The notes under the pieces: generated by a model | Told to the model about the DNA's origin: nothing | The model's input: only the letters and a program-made list of their open reading frames with translations | The model's database searches: none | Shown here: piece by piece, positions 6,897-8,620 of the stretch | Position numbering within the stretch: position 1 is the stretch's first letter | Layout: every line of letters starts with the position of its first letter | Position numbers and translations under genes: made by a program | NCBI GenBank assembly: GCA_021808985.1 | Contig: JAKBAQ010000105.1 | Location: forward strand, 1-8,620 | From: Pseudomonadota bacterium | GTDB lineage: Bacteria; Pseudomonadota; Alphaproteobacteria; Acetobacterales; Acetobacteraceae | Direction of reading: 5' to 3' | Length of the DNA stretch: 8,620 bases

Positions 6897-7601
6897 TTAT
6901 GGCTTCAGAAATGCCAGGAAATGCCCTTCGGCTTTACGGAAGGCGAAGATCAGCGTGAAGGAAATGCACAGATAGATCAGCGCCACGGTCGCGAAGGAGG
7001 CAAATGGATTATAGGTCGCCGCGTAGGCATCGTTGGCGACTTTCAAAAGATCCGGCACGGTGGCGGTGAAAGCCAGCGTGGTGGCGTGCAGCATCAGGAT
7101 CACTTCATTGCTGTATACCGGCAGCGCGCGGCGCAGGGCTGAGGGGATAATGATGCGCCGATACAAGGTGAATTGCGACATGCCAAGCGAGCGCGCCGCC
7201 TCCACCTCACCGAAAGATGTATCACGGATGGCACCGGCAAAAATTTCCGTGGTGTAGGCGCCGGTATTCAGTGCGAAGGCGAGCAGCGTGCAGTTGATAC
7301 CCTGCTTGAAGAATGCGGCCAGCGGCGCTGAGTCTCGCACGAAATGCAACCCGTAGATCCCGGTATAGACGATCAGCAACTGCACATAGAGCGGGGTGCC
7401 GCGAATCACGAACGTGTAGAGCCACACGGGCCCCCAGATTAGCGGGTTGCGCGCGTTGCGCAGAATGGCCAGCGGCAGCGCGATGCAGAAACCGATTGAA
7501 CAAGAGATCAGCAGCAGCCAAAGCGTCATCGCAAGGCCGGTGATGTGATAACCATCCGTGTATAAGAATTCGCGACCGAAATTCTGTAAAATATAGATCA
7601 C
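6897..7601 (-). CDS. hisM: Basic amino acid ABC transporter permease HisM
   Basis: This inner-membrane permease of 234 residues pairs with HisQ to form the channel of a His/Lys/Arg/Orn importer. It follows the E. coli/Salmonella HisM sequence closely: YTDGYHITGLAMTLWLL near the start, IRGTPLYVQLL at 66-76, LNTGAYTTEIFAGAIRDT around 110-128, the EAA loop that contacts the ATPase (GEVEAARSLGM, about 131-141), and SNEVILMLHATTLAFTATVP around 163-182. About five hydrophobic membrane segments are visible. The start is GTG and overlaps the hisQ stop codon by four bases (GTGA), typical of translational coupling. A strong Shine-Dalgarno sequence lies seven bases upstream, which supports this start. 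The decarboxylase gene follows after 59 bases. Exact substrate preference cannot be read from the permease. Confidence 0.94.
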   Translation of the reverse strand: MIYILQNFGREFLYTDGYHITGLAMTLWLLLISCSIGFCIALPLAILRNARNPLIWGPVWLYTFVIRGTPLYVQLLIVYTGIYGLHFVRDSAPLAAFFKQGINCTLLAFALNTGAYTTEIFAGAIRDTSFGEVEAARSLGMSQFTLYRRIIIPSALRRALPVYSNEVILMLHATTLAFTATVPDLLKVANDAYAATYNPFASFATVALIYLCISFTLIFAFRKAEGHFLAFLKP

Positions 7602-8308
7602 AGCACAGCCTTCCTTACGCCAACCGCGTATTTACGTTCTAGCAGCAGCAGCACGCCGTTGGAGACGGTCGTTAGAAACAAATAAACCAGGCCCGCTATG
7701 CTCATGAAATAGAAGGTGCGAAACGTTCCTTCGCCCGCATATTGCGCCGCCTTGATGATATCGGAGAGGCCGATCAGCGAGACCAGGGCCGTTGCTTTCA
7801 GAATCACCTGCCAGTTATTCGCCAGGCCCGGGAGGGCGTAACGCATCATCTGCGGAAACAAAATCCGCCTGAATACAAGGAACGGCTTCATTCCAAACGC
7901 ACGCGCCGCCTCCAACTGGCCGCGCGGCACCGCCATGAAGGCGCCACGGAATGTTTCAGTAAAATACGCGCCGTAGATGAAGCCCAGCGTGATTATGCCG
8001 CTGGTGAACGGATCGAGGCTGATTTCAAAATCAATGCTGTTTTGCAGGCTATCGAGATAATCCGTCGCGTCGTTCAGCCAGATCTGAAGCGAGTAGAAGA
8101 TCAGCAGCATCAGCACCAGGTCTGGAACGCCACGGATGATCGTGGTGTAGACTGTCGCCAGCCCGCGCAAAAAACGGCTCTTGGAGAGTTTCGCGGATGC
8201 GCCAAGCAGACCAATGACGAACGAAACCAGAAGTGAAAGCAATGAAAGCTCCACCGTGGTGACCGTTCCTTTAAAAATCTGCGGTCCGTAGCCTGCAAGG
8301 TTGAACAT
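7598..8308 (-). CDS. hisQ: Basic amino acid ABC transporter permease HisQ
   Basis: This is the partner permease of HisM, 236 residues in the inner membrane, the usual HisQ length. It closely follows known HisQ: IFKGTVTTVELSLLSLLVSF near the N terminus, TTIIRGVPDLVLMLLIFYSL at about 55-74, GIITLGFIYGAYFTETFRGA around 104-123, the EAA loop GQLEAARAFGM (about 129-139), and NNWQVILKATALVSLIGLSD at about 164-183. It ends with ERKYAVGVRKAVL, like the family's tail. The ATG is preceded by AAGGA with five-base spacing, a good site. It overlaps hisM by four bases. The preceding gene on this strand is the binding protein, 56 bases away across a strong hairpin, so HisQ is probably made at a lower level than the binding protein. 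The gap between residues 80 and 100 (a short insert relative to E. coli HisQ) is ordinary variation. Confidence 0.95.
   Translation of the reverse strand: MFNLAGYGPQIFKGTVTTVELSLLSLLVSFVIGLLGASAKLSKSRFLRGLATVYTTIIRGVPDLVLMLLIFYSLQIWLNDATDYLDSLQNSIDFEISLDPFTSGIITLGFIYGAYFTETFRGAFMAVPRGQLEAARAFGMKPFLVFRRILFPQMMRYALPGLANNWQVILKATALVSLIGLSDIIKAAQYAGEGTFRTFYFMSIAGLVYLFLTTVSNGVLLLLERKYAVGVRKAVL
7609..7616 (-). promoter_or_regulatory. Strong ribosome-binding site deciding the hisM GTG start
   Basis: On the - strand this reads AAGGAAGG, seven bases before the GTG at 7601-7599. It lies within the last codons of hisQ. It supports the GTG as the true start rather than a later ATG, and would let hisM be translated efficiently alongside hisQ. 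Confidence 0.75.
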
Positions 8309-8331
8309 CGCTATCCTTTATCCTTAAAATA

Positions 8332-8356
8332 CCGGCCCCGCCATGAACGGGGCCGG
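8332..8356 (-). terminator. Attenuator-like hairpin between the binding-protein gene and hisQ
   Basis: CCGGCCCCG at 8332-8340 and CGGGGCCGG at 8348-8356 form a perfect 9-bp GC-rich stem with a seven-base loop. In the direction of transcription (- strand) it is followed by TATTTTAAGG, a short U-rich stretch, and then by the hisQ ribosome-binding site. This is the form of a partial Rho-independent terminator or an mRNA-stabilising stem inside an operon. The family precedent is the stem-loop-bearing hisJ-hisQ gap of enterobacteria. The effect on expression here is inferred. Confidence 0.65.
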
Positions 8357-8364
8357 CGCCGGGG

Positions 8365-8620
8365 TTACTTGGTGGCGGGGGAGCCGTAGACGTCGAAGTT
8401 GAAGTAGCGGGATTCGATTTTCTTGTAGGTACCGTTGGCGATGATCGCGGCGATCGCCATGTCGATCTTCTTCAGCAGCACCGGCTCATCCTTGCGCACG
8501 CCGATGGCGATGTAGGAGCCCAGAACGTCCTTGGGATCGTAGGTGACGTTGCCGGCAAGCTCATAGGCCGCGCCCTTGGGGGTTTTGAGGAAGCCGTAAT
8601 CGGCTTCAACCGAATCCTGC
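8365..8620 (-). CDS. Periplasmic basic amino acid-binding protein (HisJ/ArgT type), C-terminal part only
   Basis: Translating the - strand back from the TAA at 8365-8367 gives 84 residues with no stop up to the window edge. The fragment contains LGSYIAIGVRKDEP, then KKIDMAIAAIIANGTYKKIE and a C-terminal SRYFNFDVYG followed by SPATK. This ending matches the C terminus of HisJ/ArgT-type proteins (for example 'GTY-x-K...KYF-x-F-x-VYG'). The gene therefore encodes the solute-binding protein that delivers histidine, lysine, arginine or ornithine to HisQM. The N-terminal signal peptide and most of the ligand pocket lie beyond the window. It is the upstream gene of the transporter operon, with the permeases and decarboxylase following. 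The ligand cannot be chosen from this fragment. Confidence 0.9.
   Translation of the reverse strand, partial: QDSVEADYGFLKTPKGAAYELAGNVTYDPKDVLGSYIAIGVRKDEPVLLKKIDMAIAAIIANGTYKKIESRYFNFDVYGSPATK

Overview
The window is GC-rich, densely coding chromosomal DNA from a Gram-negative bacterium, most likely an alphaproteobacterium. Acetobacteraceae or other Rhodospirillales are plausible from the strong G/C bias at third codon positions and the style of the glycosyltransferases, but this placement is inference, because there is no rRNA or other marker gene. I see no insertion sequence, phage gene, CRISPR array or tRNA.

Left block (1-4208, + strand) is part of a glycan or surface-polysaccharide locus. 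It opens with the 3' part of a large glycosyltransferase that fuses a GT2 domain to a GT4-like domain. An AT-rich gap of about 110 bases follows, then a 306-residue protein whose C-terminal half resembles hydrophobic-W (ChW) repeats, joined to its N-terminal domain by a Pro/Ala linker. Seven bases later comes a GT4 glycosyltransferase with a basic tail. The ChW-like protein is the least understood gene here.

Middle (4209-4598, + strand): a strong hairpin, then a small zinc-ribbon protein of the YjdM (historically PhnA) family. This gene converges on the right block, and an 11-bp inverted repeat at the junction probably terminates transcription from one or both sides.

Right block (4621-8620, - strand) reads right to left. 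It holds the C-terminal end of a periplasmic HisJ/ArgT-type binding protein, the permeases HisQ and HisM (overlapping by 4 bases), and a 738-residue PLP-dependent Orn/Lys/Arg decarboxylase. A GC-rich hairpin followed by a U-rich stretch sits between the binding-protein gene and hisQ and probably lowers permease expression relative to the binding protein. The arrangement suggests a basic-amino-acid importer coupled to decarboxylation, giving a polyamine, consuming a cytoplasmic proton and releasing CO2. The ATPase (HisP) is not in the window and neither is an amino acid/polyamine antiporter.
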